A stretch of 48,776 nucleotides of DNA, taken from contig CP070696.1 of assembly GCA_020353535.1 (NCBI GenBank), forward strand, positions 2,126,116 through 2,174,891, given 5' to 3'. The position numbers were made by a program, and so were the translations under genes. Of this stretch, positions 16,514-24,814 are shown piece by piece (the stretch's first letter is position 1; the number at the start of each line of letters is the position of its first letter). Origin of the DNA: Spirochaetaceae bacterium. Its GTDB lineage: Bacteria > Spirochaetota > Spirochaetia > SZUA-6 > DRHE01. Below the pieces are notes generated by a model. The model made no database searches. It was not told the origin of the DNA and saw nothing but the letters and a program-made list of their open reading frames with translations.

Positions 16514-18465
16514 TGTCTTCGGTTATCCTGTCGGAGGTGAATCTCTCCTTCGGCGAACGCTTTATTCTCAAATCCGTGAATCTCAATCTGCCCAAGGGCC
16601 GTAAGCTCGCCCTGGCCGGAGCCAATGGCAGCGGGAAGTCCACGCTTATGCGTATCCTGATCGGCGAACTTAAACCCGATCTGGGCGGCGTGGTGCGGGA
16701 GAAAAACACCCGCATCTCCTACATGCCCCAATCAGGAGTTCAGAGCTCCTCCCTGAGTCTCCATCCCCGTTCCACCGTGTACCGGGAGGTGGAAAAAGCC
16801 TTTGCTTCAGACGCCGCGCTGGAAAATGAGCTGCGGGATGTCGAGCAGCAGCTTGCAGGCCACAGGGAGGATTCACCGGAGCTCACCCGGCTGCTGGAAA
16901 GGCATCACGGCCTCCAGGAGCAGTTGGAGTTCTCAGGGTATTACCGCAGAGCCGCGGGTATAGAGCGGGTACTTGAAGGCCTGGGCTTCGGCAAGGGGGA
17001 GTTCGATCAACAGGTGGGAAGTTTCTCGCAGGGCTGGCAGATGCGCATCAGTCTGGCCAGAGTGCTTTGCGAGGGCGGGGACCTGTTGTTGCTAGACGAA
17101 CCGACGAACTTTCTCGACCTGGAGGCCCGCACTTGGCTGGAGGGATTCCTGCAGGAAACCGCGGCGGGTGTGCTGGTTGTTTCCCACGACCGTTATTTTC
17201 TCGACACGACGGTCCATGAGGTGGCCGAGCTCTATCAGGGCAATCTGACGATCTACCCGGGCAGCTTCAGCAGCTACGAGCGCAAGAGGATTCAGGAGCT
17301 GGAGCAGATCGCCGAGGCCTACGAACAGCAGCAGGAGGAGATCGCCCGAACAGAGCTCTTCATCCGCCGTTTTCGCTACAAGGCTACGAAGGCGCGTCAG
17401 GTGCAGAGCCGCATCAAAGCCCTCGAGCGCATGGAGCGAATCGAAGCGCCTCCGGTGCACAAGAGGCTGCATTTCTCCTTTCCCCAGGCACCTCGATGCG
17501 GCAGGCTGAGTGTCCGCATAGAGGATCTGGCCAAATCCTATGGTGAAAAAATGGTGTTTGCCAACGTAAGCCTCACCCTCTCGCGAGGGGAGAAGTGGGC
17601 TTTGGTGGGCCCGAACGGGGCGGGCAAATCGACCCTGATGCGCCTCATGGCCGGCCGGGAGAATGCTGATTCGGGCACTATCCGCTACGGCAGCGGCGTG
17701 CAGTTGGGCTTCTACAGTCCCGAAGAGGTAGAGAATCTGGAGGAAGGGAAAACCATCGAGGAGCTGGTAACCTCCTGGGCACCGATGGAGATGGTTCCCC
17801 ACGTGCGCTCCCTGCTGGGTGCCTTTCTATTCCGGGGCGAGGAGGTCTACAAGGCGGCGGCTGTCTTGAGCGGAGGGGAGAAGAGCCGGTTGGCTCTTTT
17901 GCGCCTGCTGCTGCAGCCCGCTAACTTGCTGTTCCTGGACGAGCCGACCAACCATCTGGACCTCCAGAGCAAGGATATTCTTCTCGACGCCCTCAAGCGC
18001 TACAGCGGAACCGTGGTGTTTGTTTCCCATGACCGCAACTTCATCGATGCCCTGGCAGATCGCGTGGCCGAGGCCGGGGGCGGGCAGGTCCTTCCCTACT
18101 CCGGGGACTACGCTTACTACCGGTGGCGTAAAAACCAGGAGGAGCAGGAGACGGTTCCCGTCGGCTTGTCCGGGTCCATGGAGTCCCCTGCAATCCCTGG
18201 TGCCTCCCAGCAGCTGCGGGATCAGAGCAAGGCCCAAAAACGGGAGCAGCGCCGGCTGGAGCGGGAGGAGCAGGAGCTGCTGGCTACGCTCGAGGCGCTG
18301 GACAGCGAGGGATCGCAGCTGGAGCACCTCCTGGCCCAGGAGGAGGTGTACCGGGACGGGGACCGGGTCAGAGAGATCAAAGAACAGCTGGAGACGATAG
18401 CCGGCCAACGGGAAGGATTGATGAAGCGCTGGGAAAGGGTGGACAAACAACGTGCAGAGATCTAG
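16513..18465 (+). CDS. ABC-F family ATPase (Uup/YheS-like)
   Basis: 650 residues with two ABC domains and no membrane segments, the ABC-F hallmark. Domain 1 has Walker A GANGSGKS, a variant signature (SFSQGWQ) and Walker B LLLLDEPTNFLD. Domain 2 has GPNGAGKS, the signature LSGGEKSR and LLFLDEPTNHLD. The inter-domain linker (~235-320) is basic and coiled. A C-terminal coiled coil (~575-645; KREQRRLEREEQELLATLEA) resembles the Uup C-terminal domain. ABC-F proteins act on ribosomes or, for Uup, on nucleic-acid intermediates. Starting at a one-base overlap with a lipoprotein gene, it shares the operon but probably not the envelope function. Paralogue assignment is uncertain. Confidence 0.92.
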   Translation: MSSVILSEVNLSFGERFILKSVNLNLPKGRKLALAGANGSGKSTLMRILIGELKPDLGGVVREKNTRISYMPQSGVQSSSLSLHPRSTVYREVEKAFASDAALENELRDVEQQLAGHREDSPELTRLLERHHGLQEQLEFSGYYRRAAGIERVLEGLGFGKGEFDQQVGSFSQGWQMRISLARVLCEGGDLLLLDEPTNFLDLEARTWLEGFLQETAAGVLVVSHDRYFLDTTVHEVAELYQGNLTIYPGSFSSYERKRIQELEQIAEAYEQQQEEIARTELFIRRFRYKATKARQVQSRIKALERMERIEAPPVHKRLHFSFPQAPRCGRLSVRIEDLAKSYGEKMVFANVSLTLSRGEKWALVGPNGAGKSTLMRLMAGRENADSGTIRYGSGVQLGFYSPEEVENLEEGKTIEELVTSWAPMEMVPHVRSLLGAFLFRGEEVYKAAAVLSGGEKSRLALLRLLLQPANLLFLDEPTNHLDLQSKDILLDALKRYSGTVVFVSHDRNFIDALADRVAEAGGGQVLPYSGDYAYYRWRKNQEEQETVPVGLSGSMESPAIPGASQQLRDQSKAQKREQRRLEREEQELLATLEALDSEGSQLEHLLAQEEVYRDGDRVREIKEQLETIAGQREGLMKRWERVDKQRAEI

Positions 18466-18483
18466 GTGAGGGAGTGATACAGG

Positions 18484-19761
18484 ATGAAAAATAAGAACTT
18501 CGACAACCACCGCACCGTAGGATTCGTTTCCTTTCGATTTTCCGGAACCGACGGGGTCAGCCTTGAAACCGGCAAGGTCGCCGACGTGCTCCGCCGTTGG
18601 GGTTATCGCTGCGTGTTCATGGGGGGAGAGCTGGACACACCACCGGAGGATTCCTTCCTGGTCGAAGAGACGCATTTCCAGCATCCGGCGATTCGTGAAA
18701 TCTATCAGGAGTGCTTCGGACAGGCAAGCCGCCCCCCCGAGTTGACGAAGCGGATTCATGAGTACCGGGCACTGCTCAAGAAAAAACTCTACGAGTTCAT
18801 CCGCAAGTTCCATATTGATATCCTGGTTCCCGAGAACTCTCTCACCATTCCCCTGAACGTGCCTCTGGGGTTGGCTATTACCGAGGTCATAGCCGAGACC
18901 AGCATCATGACCATAGCCCATCACCACGACTTTTTCTGGGAGCGCAAGCGTTTTCTCAACAACTGTGTGTGGGACTATTTGAACTCCTGTTATCCCCCTC
19001 ACCTGAATACGATCCAGCACGTGGTGATCAACTCCTCCGCTCAGAACCAGTTGGCCCTGCGGACTGGAATCGGGGCCACCCTGATTCCAAATGTCATGGA
19101 TTTCGAGCATCCGCCGGAGCCGCCGGATGAGTACACCCGGGACGTGCGCAAAGATCTGGAGGTCGGAGAGGAGCAGCTGCTAGTGCTGCAGCCCACCCGG
19201 GTGGTTCAGCGCAAGGGAATCGAGCACGCCATCGAGCTGGTAGCCCGCCTGGGCAGAAAGGCGACCCTGGTGATCTCCCACGCTTCCGGGGACGAGGGCT
19301 ACGAGTATCAGCAGCGGGTCCGGGAGTACGCCGAGATGCTCAATGTGGATGCCCGCTTCGTTCAGGACATCATCTCCGATGAGCGGGGCACTACCGCGGA
19401 CGGCCGCAAGGTCTACTCACTCCAGGATATCTATCCCTACGCCGACCTGGTGACCTATCCGTCTCTGTCCGAAGGATTCGGAAACGCCTTCCTGGAGGCG
19501 ATCTACTTCAAGCGTCCGATCCTGGTGAACAACTACTCGATATACTTCTTCGACATCAAGCCCAAGGGTTTCGACGTGATCGAGATGGACGATTTTATCA
19601 CCGAAGAGACCGTGCGCCTGACCCGAGAGGTTCTGGACAATCCGGAGCGTATCAGAGACATGACCGAGAAGAACTACGCTCTGTGCCTGAAGCACTACTC
19701 CTACCGCATCCTCGAGGTCAAGCTGCGCCACATCCTGAGCTCCTTCTGGGGCCAGCGCTAG
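18484..19761 (+). CDS. Family-4-type glycosyltransferase (GT-B fold)
   Basis: 425 residues, cytoplasmic. The N-terminal Rossmann half begins FVSFRFSGTDGVSLE, the GT4 acceptor-loop pattern. The C-terminal donor half has QPTRVVQRKGIEHAIELV and the E-x7-E motif SEGFGNAFLEAIYFKRPILV, which binds the nucleotide-sugar. An HHHDFFWERKRF segment sits near residue 150. The ATG has GGAG/ACAGG upstream. It is separated by 18 bases from the ABC-F gene. The sugar donor and acceptor cannot be deduced; synthesis of a glycoside compatible solute or an envelope glycan are both possible. Confidence 0.88.
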   Translation: MKNKNFDNHRTVGFVSFRFSGTDGVSLETGKVADVLRRWGYRCVFMGGELDTPPEDSFLVEETHFQHPAIREIYQECFGQASRPPELTKRIHEYRALLKKKLYEFIRKFHIDILVPENSLTIPLNVPLGLAITEVIAETSIMTIAHHHDFFWERKRFLNNCVWDYLNSCYPPHLNTIQHVVINSSAQNQLALRTGIGATLIPNVMDFEHPPEPPDEYTRDVRKDLEVGEEQLLVLQPTRVVQRKGIEHAIELVARLGRKATLVISHASGDEGYEYQQRVREYAEMLNVDARFVQDIISDERGTTADGRKVYSLQDIYPYADLVTYPSLSEGFGNAFLEAIYFKRPILVNNYSIYFFDIKPKGFDVIEMDDFITEETVRLTREVLDNPERIRDMTEKNYALCLKHYSYRILEVKLRHILSSFWGQR

Positions 19762-19764
19762 GCA

Positions 19765-19802
19765 GGCCGGCGCTAGGCGGGTTAGGATTAGGCGAGCCGG
19801 CC
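19765..19802. other. Inverted repeat between convergent genes
   Basis: GGCCGGC (19765-19771) pairs with GCCGGCC (19796-19802) across a 24-base loop. The loop contains repeated (G)CTAGGC/TTAGG(A)TTAGGC motifs that also occur at the end of the glycosyltransferase gene. There is no T tract, so it is at best a weak bidirectional termination signal. Confidence 0.3.
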
Positions 19803-19822
19803 CTATACAGGAGGCCATCCGC

Positions 19823-20395
19823 CTATCCGGTTCCAGCCCCCTTCAGGATCAGCTGAACCAGGGCTTTTCTGCCCCCGGTTGTGGTAATGTCGATCAGGGG
19901 AAATCCTTCCAAGGTCTCCCAGCCTGAATCATCGCCGCTCGGGGATGCTGCCCGGACGGATCGTACAAAGGATCCGGCCAGGGCAAGGATTCTGTCCCTG
20001 GGGACACGGCGGACCCGCAGGGTCTGCTCCCAGGCTGAAGCGTCGCTAAGGCACACGATCACCGCCGCGGCGGACCGTGCCTCCCCCCCCTCGCTGATGA
20101 TGAAATCCACATCTTCCGGTACGCGGCGAAGCATATGCCGGAAGGACCGTGATCCCCGTTCCAGGATCAGGCTCTCTTCAGCACCCTGCACCAGTACGAA
20201 GCGAGCACCGGATTCGGCCAGAGCGAAGGAATCACCGGCGCGGTTGTCCAGACGCAGCTTGGCCACGTGGCTGGACTTGAGGGCTGCCACGGAGTAGCCA
20301 CGGGCGATCAGGTCGGCGATGACGGCGGTGCAAACCGTGGTTTTGCCGCTGTTTTTCAAACCCGTCACGCAGACGAGGTAGGGACTCTGTTTCAC
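19823..20395 (-). CDS. mobB: MobB-like P-loop GTPase
   Basis: 190 residues starting at GTG. The N-terminus has a MobB-type Walker A (VTGLKNSGKTT) and the next conserved block (ALKSSHVAKLRLDNRAGDSF, with the Asp/Gly switch region). A DFIISEG motif corresponds to the MobB Walker B area. MobB binds GTP and assists MobA in attaching GMP to molybdopterin, or acts more broadly in nucleotide-cofactor insertion. No other molybdopterin genes are in the window. The last 60 residues are less typical. The family call is good, but the pathway role is less certain. Confidence 0.8.
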   Translation of the reverse strand: MKQSPYLVCVTGLKNSGKTTVCTAVIADLIARGYSVAALKSSHVAKLRLDNRAGDSFALAESGARFVLVQGAEESLILERGSRSFRHMLRRVPEDVDFIISEGGEARSAAAVIVCLSDASAWEQTLRVRRVPRDRILALAGSFVRSVRAASPSGDDSGWETLEGFPLIDITTTGGRKALVQLILKGAGTG

Positions 20396-20449
20396 AATGC
20401 CCCGATCTTAGCCTGCCGGGGGCGGAAACACAATGCCCGCTCGCTCGGC

Positions 20450-20479
20450 TTGCCGGATTGAGGCGGAATCAGGTACATT
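20450..20479 (+). promoter_or_regulatory. Candidate promoter of the small-protein/cysQ operon
   Basis: TTGCCG (20450-20455) and TACATT (20474-20479) are separated by 18 bases and lie about 45 bases upstream of the 53-residue gene. The -10 match is modest. Confidence 0.35.
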
Positions 20480-20526
20480 GCCTTAAAACATCACTGGCAT
20501 AGCCATCGATATGCGGAGGTAAGGAT

Positions 20527-20688
20527 ATGGAGCGGGAATTGGAGATCCGGGTCGGAGACAGACGAATCGCCACCAATGATTTCACAAAACAGATTATCAT
20601 CAGTGCGCTGACGGGTTTACTCAAGCCCCTAAAGCATGTAGATACGGAGAAGAATATTCAGATCACCATCGGAGCGCTCAAGAATTAG
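20527..20688 (+). CDS. Small conserved-looking protein of 53 residues
   Basis: An ATG preceded by GGAGGTAAGG opens a 54-codon frame ending exactly where the cysQ ATG begins (TAG then ATG with no gap). The product starts MERELEIRVGDRRIATNDFT and continues to KNIQITIGALKN. It has a predicted strand, a short helix (KQIIISALTGLLKPL) and a second strand, with balanced charge and no membrane segment. The strong ribosome site, position and protein-like composition make it a credible gene, shorter than common gene-calling cut-offs. No family is recognised; coupling to cysQ suggests co-expression. Confidence 0.7.
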   Translation: MERELEIRVGDRRIATNDFTKQIIISALTGLLKPLKHVDTEKNIQITIGALKN

Positions 20689-21576
20689 ATGGATTCGGCT
20701 ATCCCCCTCGAAGTTCTTCTGTTTATCGCCCTGCGAGCCGTGGCCAGGGCATTTCCGGAAATTCTCTCCGTGTACAACGGCAGCTTTAGAGTCGATACCA
20801 AGGAGGATCTGTCGCCGGTTACCGAAGCGGACCGGCGATCGAATCGGATCATCACCGCCGAGTTGTCGGAGCACAGCCCCTATCCGATCCTCAGCGAAGA
20901 GGGCAGGAAGATGCCTTTTACGGAACGCAGGAGCTGGCGGCGATTCTGGGTGGTGGATCCGCTGGACGGGACCAAGGAGTTCGTGAAGAGAAACGGGGAG
21001 TTCACAATCAACATCGCCGTCGTGGAAGGGAACTCACCGGTGCTTGGGGTGGTGTACGCGCCCCTGCCCGACCTGCTCTACTTCGCCTGGGAGGGGGGCG
21101 AAACGCCCAATGGTGTGCGCAGCAGCTCACGTAACGGTGTACGCGCCGGCTCGTACCGGCTCGAAGGTTTTGCCGGATTGGCCGCTCGCATCCCCGAGGA
21201 TATAGTTGAGCGGGCCACGAAGCTGTCTTACAAGAGGCCCTTTTCCTTCGACGAACAGCGCAAACGAGAGAAAGTCACGGTTATCGGCAGCCGCTCGCAC
21301 CGGGGCCGTCATTTCATGAGCTACGTTCAGGAGTTGGAACGGCGCTACGCGGAACGGGTGGAGGTCAAGATCAGCGGCAGCGCTCTGAAACCCTGCCTGG
21401 TAGCCGACGGCAGCGCGGATATCTATCCCCGCTTTGGACCGACCATGGAGTGGGACACGGCCGCGCCCCATGCGGTGGTTCGAGGAGTGGGCAAACGTAT
21501 GGTCGCCTACGACAGCGGCCGCGAGTTGGTCTACAACAAGGAAGAGCTGGTCAACCCCTCATTTTTAGTGTACTAA
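20689..21576 (+). CDS. cysQ: 3'(2'),5'-bisphosphate nucleotidase (CysQ-type)
   Basis: 295 residues of the Mg2+-dependent, Li+-sensitive inositol-monophosphatase superfamily. Visible metal-binding motifs are SPVTEADRRSN, LSEEG (E in the first metal loop) and WVVDPLDGTKEFVKRNGEFT, where DPLDGTKEF is characteristic of CysQ rather than inositol phosphatase. The second metal aspartate is in TMEWDTAAPHAV. It dephosphorylates 3'-phosphoadenosine 5'-phosphate, a by-product of sulphate activation. An insert around residues 130-185 is less typical. It follows directly on the 53-residue gene and uses that gene's 3' end as its leader. Confidence 0.92.
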   Translation: MDSAIPLEVLLFIALRAVARAFPEILSVYNGSFRVDTKEDLSPVTEADRRSNRIITAELSEHSPYPILSEEGRKMPFTERRSWRRFWVVDPLDGTKEFVKRNGEFTINIAVVEGNSPVLGVVYAPLPDLLYFAWEGGETPNGVRSSSRNGVRAGSYRLEGFAGLAARIPEDIVERATKLSYKRPFSFDEQRKREKVTVIGSRSHRGRHFMSYVQELERRYAERVEVKISGSALKPCLVADGSADIYPRFGPTMEWDTAAPHAVVRGVGKRMVAYDSGRELVYNKEELVNPSFLVY

Positions 21577-21631
21577 ATCTACGGTACCAAAAAATCAGAC
21601 AAAATTACCAGACATTCCGATTGCAACAATA

Positions 21632-21660
21632 TTGACACATGCTTTCACAGTGCGTATGCT
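21632..21660 (+). promoter_or_regulatory. Strong sigma-70 promoter of the hydrogenase operon
   Basis: A consensus TTGACA (21632-21637) and TATGCT (21655-21660) are spaced exactly 17 bases apart. Transcription would start near 21667, leaving an unusually long leader of about 92 bases before hoxF. Confidence 0.72.
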
Positions 21661-21673
21661 GAGATAATTAGAA

Positions 21674-21720
21674 GTGAAGAAATTCACGATATAGCTCCAG
21701 TAAAATCACCATAACGTGAA
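21674..21720 (+). promoter_or_regulatory. Alternative hairpins in the hox leader
   Basis: GTGAA (21674-21678) and TTCAC (21683-21687) form a hairpin capped by a GAAA tetraloop. The same TTCACG arm (21683-21688) is also complementary to CGTGAA (21715-21720). The two pairings exclude each other. No regulator or known riboswitch is recognised. Confidence 0.3.
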
Positions 21721-21758
21721 AAATAGAGCAGCATAGAAGCTTCAGGAGGCACACAGGC

Positions 21759-23540
21759 ATGTCTACAGAAGATACTGCGTTGATCACAAAAGTCGTGGAG
21801 GAGTTCGGCAAGGACCCCCATCGCCTGATGGACATCGTCAGGGGTGTTCAGGAGCAGGCCGGGTATCTGTCGGATGACGCCGTAGAGGGCATCGCTGAGG
21901 CACTCGGTGTGCATCGGGTGCAGGTGGCGGATATGGCCAGTTTCTACACGTTTTTCGACCGTGAACCCAGAGGTGCCTGTACGATCCGATTGAGCAACTG
22001 TGTTGTGGATCGGATGCATGGCATGGAGGACGTTGCCACGGCCTTCGAGAAAGAGTTGGGTATCCGCTTCGGCCAGACCACGCCGGACGGAATGATTACC
22101 CTGGAGTACACCTCCTGCACGGGCATGTGCGACCAGGCTCCAGCAGCCCTGATCAACGGCATGGTGGTAACGGGATTGAAGCCCACGGACGTACCGGCCA
22201 TCGTGGCGGCCATCAAGAAGGATGGGGGAAAGGTTAGTAAGAGCGAGCTGTTCCCCAACGCAGAGGTCCAGTTGAATCTTCGCCAGGCCGGAACGGTGGT
22301 GACCGCACCCTTCGAAAACGGCGCGGCTATCCGAAAGGCTGTGAACATCAGTCCCGAGGAGGTAATCGAAGAGATCAATAAGAGCAAGCTTCGCGGCCGA
22401 GGCGGTGCCGGTTTTCCTACCGGCATGAAGTGGAGCTTCTGCCGCAAGGCTCCGGGAACTCACTATATTATCTGCAACGCTGACGAGGGGGAGCCGGGGA
22501 CCTTCAAGGACCGCCTGATTCTTACCGAGCAGGCGGATCTGCTGTTCGAAGGAATGACCATCGCGGGTTACGCCCTCGGTTCCACCGAAGGCCTGCTGTA
22601 CCTGCGGGGGGAGTATAGTTACCTCTGGCCGCATCTGGAACAGGTCCTGGCTCGCCGCCGAAGACACGGACTGCTGGGTGAGACGATCTGCGGCCGGGAA
22701 GATTTTAATTTCGACATCCGCATCCAACTCGGCGCCGGGGCCTACGTCTGCGGTGAGGAATCCTCCCTTATCGAGAGCCTCGAGGGCAAGCGCGGAGCGC
22801 CCAGAGACCGCCCGCCCTACCCGGTGCAGAAAGGTTATATGAACCAACCCACGGCCGTGAACAACGTGGAAACCCTCTGCTGTGCCGCAAGAATACTGGA
22901 GAAGGGCGGCGAGTGGTTCACCGGCTTCGGTACCCTTGAATCCACCGGCACCAAGGTGCTCAGCGTGTCCGGTGACTGTACCCGTCCCGGGATCTACGAG
23001 GTGGAGTACGGCATCACCGTGGACGATCTGCTGGACCTGGTGGGGGGTCAAGATGCCCAGGCCGTGCAGGTTGGCGGTCCTTCGGGTCAGTGCCTGGCCC
23101 CCAAGGATTACGGCCGGAAGATTAGTTTCGAGGACATCCCCACCGGCGGATCGATCATCGTGTTCGGTCCCAAACGGGATCTGCTGGAACAGGTCTTGAC
23201 CTTCACGGAGTTCTTCGCAGAGGAGTCCTGCGGCTGGTGCGTTCCCTGCCGTGTGGGAACCACACTGCTGAAGATGAAGCTGGAGAAGGTCCTCGACGGA
23301 AAGGGTACGGCGAGCGATCTGGAGGAGCTGAAAAAGCTCGGCAATACCGTTAAGGCGATGAGCCGCTGCGGGCTGGGCCAGACCGCAGCTAACCCCATAT
23401 TGACAACCCTGCAGAACTTCCCCGCCCTGTACAAACAGCGCATCACCGAAAAGGATTTCATTCCTCAATTCGATATCGAAAGCGCCTTCAGCGACTACTG
23501 CGAGATCACGGGTCGGAAGTTCGAGGAAGTAGAGGAGTAG
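21759..23540 (+). CDS. hoxF: NAD-linked [NiFe] hydrogenase diaphorase subunit HoxF with HoxE-like N-terminus
   Basis: 593 residues combining two modules. Residues ~1-155 are a NuoE/HoxE-type thioredoxin-like [2Fe-2S] domain (C74, C81, then C120-x3-C124). Residues ~170-590 are NuoF/HoxF-like: GRGGAGFPTG (NADH/FMN glycine loop), CNADEGEPGTFKDR, GAGAYVCGEESSL (FMN) and ESCGWCVPCRVG plus a later Cys (SRCGLGQ) for a [4Fe-4S] cluster. It transfers electrons between NAD(H) and the hydrogenase module. AGGAGG lies 9 bases before the ATG. The first cysteine pair is spaced x6 rather than the x4 usual in NuoE. The adjacent HoxYH genes exclude respiratory complex I. Confidence 0.93.
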   Translation: MSTEDTALITKVVEEFGKDPHRLMDIVRGVQEQAGYLSDDAVEGIAEALGVHRVQVADMASFYTFFDREPRGACTIRLSNCVVDRMHGMEDVATAFEKELGIRFGQTTPDGMITLEYTSCTGMCDQAPAALINGMVVTGLKPTDVPAIVAAIKKDGGKVSKSELFPNAEVQLNLRQAGTVVTAPFENGAAIRKAVNISPEEVIEEINKSKLRGRGGAGFPTGMKWSFCRKAPGTHYIICNADEGEPGTFKDRLILTEQADLLFEGMTIAGYALGSTEGLLYLRGEYSYLWPHLEQVLARRRRHGLLGETICGREDFNFDIRIQLGAGAYVCGEESSLIESLEGKRGAPRDRPPYPVQKGYMNQPTAVNNVETLCCAARILEKGGEWFTGFGTLESTGTKVLSVSGDCTRPGIYEVEYGITVDDLLDLVGGQDAQAVQVGGPSGQCLAPKDYGRKISFEDIPTGGSIIVFGPKRDLLEQVLTFTEFFAEESCGWCVPCRVGTTLLKMKLEKVLDGKGTASDLEELKKLGNTVKAMSRCGLGQTAANPILTTLQNFPALYKQRITEKDFIPQFDIESAFSDYCEITGRKFEEVEE

Positions 23541-23547
23541 ATTAGCG

Positions 23548-24255
23548 ATGGCAGAAACAGTGAAAATTATCATTGACGGTAAATCGATCCAGGCCAAAGC
23601 GGGTCTGACGATCCTGGAGGCGGCCAGCGAAGTGGGAATCTACATCCCTCACCTGTGCTATCACAAGGATCTAACCCCGGGCGGCCACTGCAGGGTGTGT
23701 ACGGTAAAGGTGAACGGAAAGCCGATCAACGCCTGCACCATGATCGTCGGCCAGGGCATGGTCATCGAGAACGATACCGAGCAGCTCAACGAAATGCGCA
23801 AGAACATCATAGAGATGCTCTTCGTGGAGGGCAATCACATCTGCCCCGCCTGCGAGAAGAGCGGAAACTGCGAGCTCCAGGCTCTGGCTTATCGCTTCCA
23901 GATGATGGGCCCCGGCTACCCGTACCTCTTCCCCAAGAAGGAGCTGGACGGCAAACATCCCGACTTCTATATCGATCGCAACCGCTGCGTGCTCTGCGGG
24001 CGCTGCGTGCGCTCCTCCCGCGAAATCGACAAGAAGAACGTATTCGGCTTCGAGGGTAGGGGGATCAACAAGCGGCTGACCATCGATGCCCGTCATGATC
24101 TGTCGGAAACGGATCTCAAGGCGGCGGACAAGGCGGCCAGCTACTGCCCGACGGGCAGTTTGATGGCGAAGCGGGAAGGCTGGAAGATGCCCGTGGGAAC
24201 GCGCAAGTTCGATAAACAGCCGATCGGTGCGGACATCGAAGGAAAGAGAGGTTGA
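23548..24255 (+). CDS. hoxU: Hydrogenase electron-transfer subunit HoxU
   Basis: 235 residues, the usual HoxU length and matching the N-terminal part of NuoG. It carries a plant-type [2Fe-2S] site (C37, C48, C51, C63), a His-ligated [4Fe-4S] site (H97, C99, C102, C108; HICPACEKSGNC) and a third [4Fe-4S] site (C147, C150, C153, C200). These clusters relay electrons between the HoxF flavin and the HoxY small subunit in the cytoplasm. It begins 7 bases after hoxF with GAGGAG upstream and ends 2 bases before hoxY, inside one operon. Confidence 0.94.
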   Translation: MAETVKIIIDGKSIQAKAGLTILEAASEVGIYIPHLCYHKDLTPGGHCRVCTVKVNGKPINACTMIVGQGMVIENDTEQLNEMRKNIIEMLFVEGNHICPACEKSGNCELQALAYRFQMMGPGYPYLFPKKELDGKHPDFYIDRNRCVLCGRCVRSSREIDKKNVFGFEGRGINKRLTIDARHDLSETDLKAADKAASYCPTGSLMAKREGWKMPVGTRKFDKQPIGADIEGKRG

Positions 24256-24257
24256 TC

Positions 24258-24803
24258 ATGGCCAAGGTGAAGGTAGCAACAACAGCACTGACGTCCTGCT
24301 TCGGATGCCATATGTCGATATTGGATATAGACGAGCGCCTGCTCGATCTCCTCGAGCTGGTGGAGTTCGACAAGTCTCCCATCGACGACATTAAAGAGTT
24401 CACCGGCATGGTAGATGTGGGGATCATCGAGGGCGGCGTCTCGAACGACGAGAACCTCGAAGTGGCCCGCAGTTTTAGGAAGCACTGCAAGATCCTCATT
24501 TCGCTGGGGGAATGCGCCATCCAGGGAAATATCCCGGCCTATCGCAACATGGTGCCCCTGAAGGAATGTCTGGAGGAGGCCTACTTCAACGGACCCACGG
24601 TGGTGAATCCATCGGGGAAGATTCCAGACGATCCGGATATCCCCATCCTGATGAACAAAGTCTATCCGGTTCACGAGGTGGTCAAGGTGGACTACTTCAT
24701 GCCGGGCTGCCCGCCTCCGGCGGATCAGATCTGGGCGATCCTCTCGGCACTGCTGACGGGAAAACCGATCGAGCTGCCCTACGAGTACGTGAAGAAGGAT
24801 TAG
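24258..24803 (+). CDS. hoxY: [NiFe] hydrogenase small subunit HoxY
   Basis: 181 residues, a short small subunit without Tat signal and with a single proximal [4Fe-4S] cluster: C14-x2-C17 (LTSCFGCHMS), C86 (LGECAIQG) and C151 (MPGCPPP). This is typical of cytoplasmic group 3 hydrogenases. It passes electrons between the NiFe site in HoxH and HoxU. ATG 24258 follows GAAAGAGAGG; an in-frame TTG two codons earlier overlaps the hoxU stop. It lies 11 bases upstream of hoxH. Confidence 0.94.
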   Translation: MAKVKVATTALTSCFGCHMSILDIDERLLDLLELVEFDKSPIDDIKEFTGMVDVGIIEGGVSNDENLEVARSFRKHCKILISLGECAIQGNIPAYRNMVPLKECLEEAYFNGPTVVNPSGKIPDDPDIPILMNKVYPVHEVVKVDYFMPGCPPPADQIWAILSALLTGKPIELPYEYVKKD

Positions 24804-24814
24804 AGGAAGGGTCT

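Noticed and set aside
19765..19802. Bidirectional intrinsic terminator
   Set aside because: The stem is present but both sides lack a T tract, and the loop is long.
21684..23597. Long open frame on the strand opposite hoxF
   Set aside because: It mirrors the hoxF codon bias of GC-rich DNA, lacks a ribosome site and gives a low-complexity protein; similar antisense frames occur over mltD, the ABC-F gene and the HgcAB-like gene.
21759..24255. NuoE/NuoF/NuoG of respiratory complex I
   Set aside because: HoxU is short, HoxE and HoxF are fused, and HoxY and HoxH follow directly; no other complex I genes are present.
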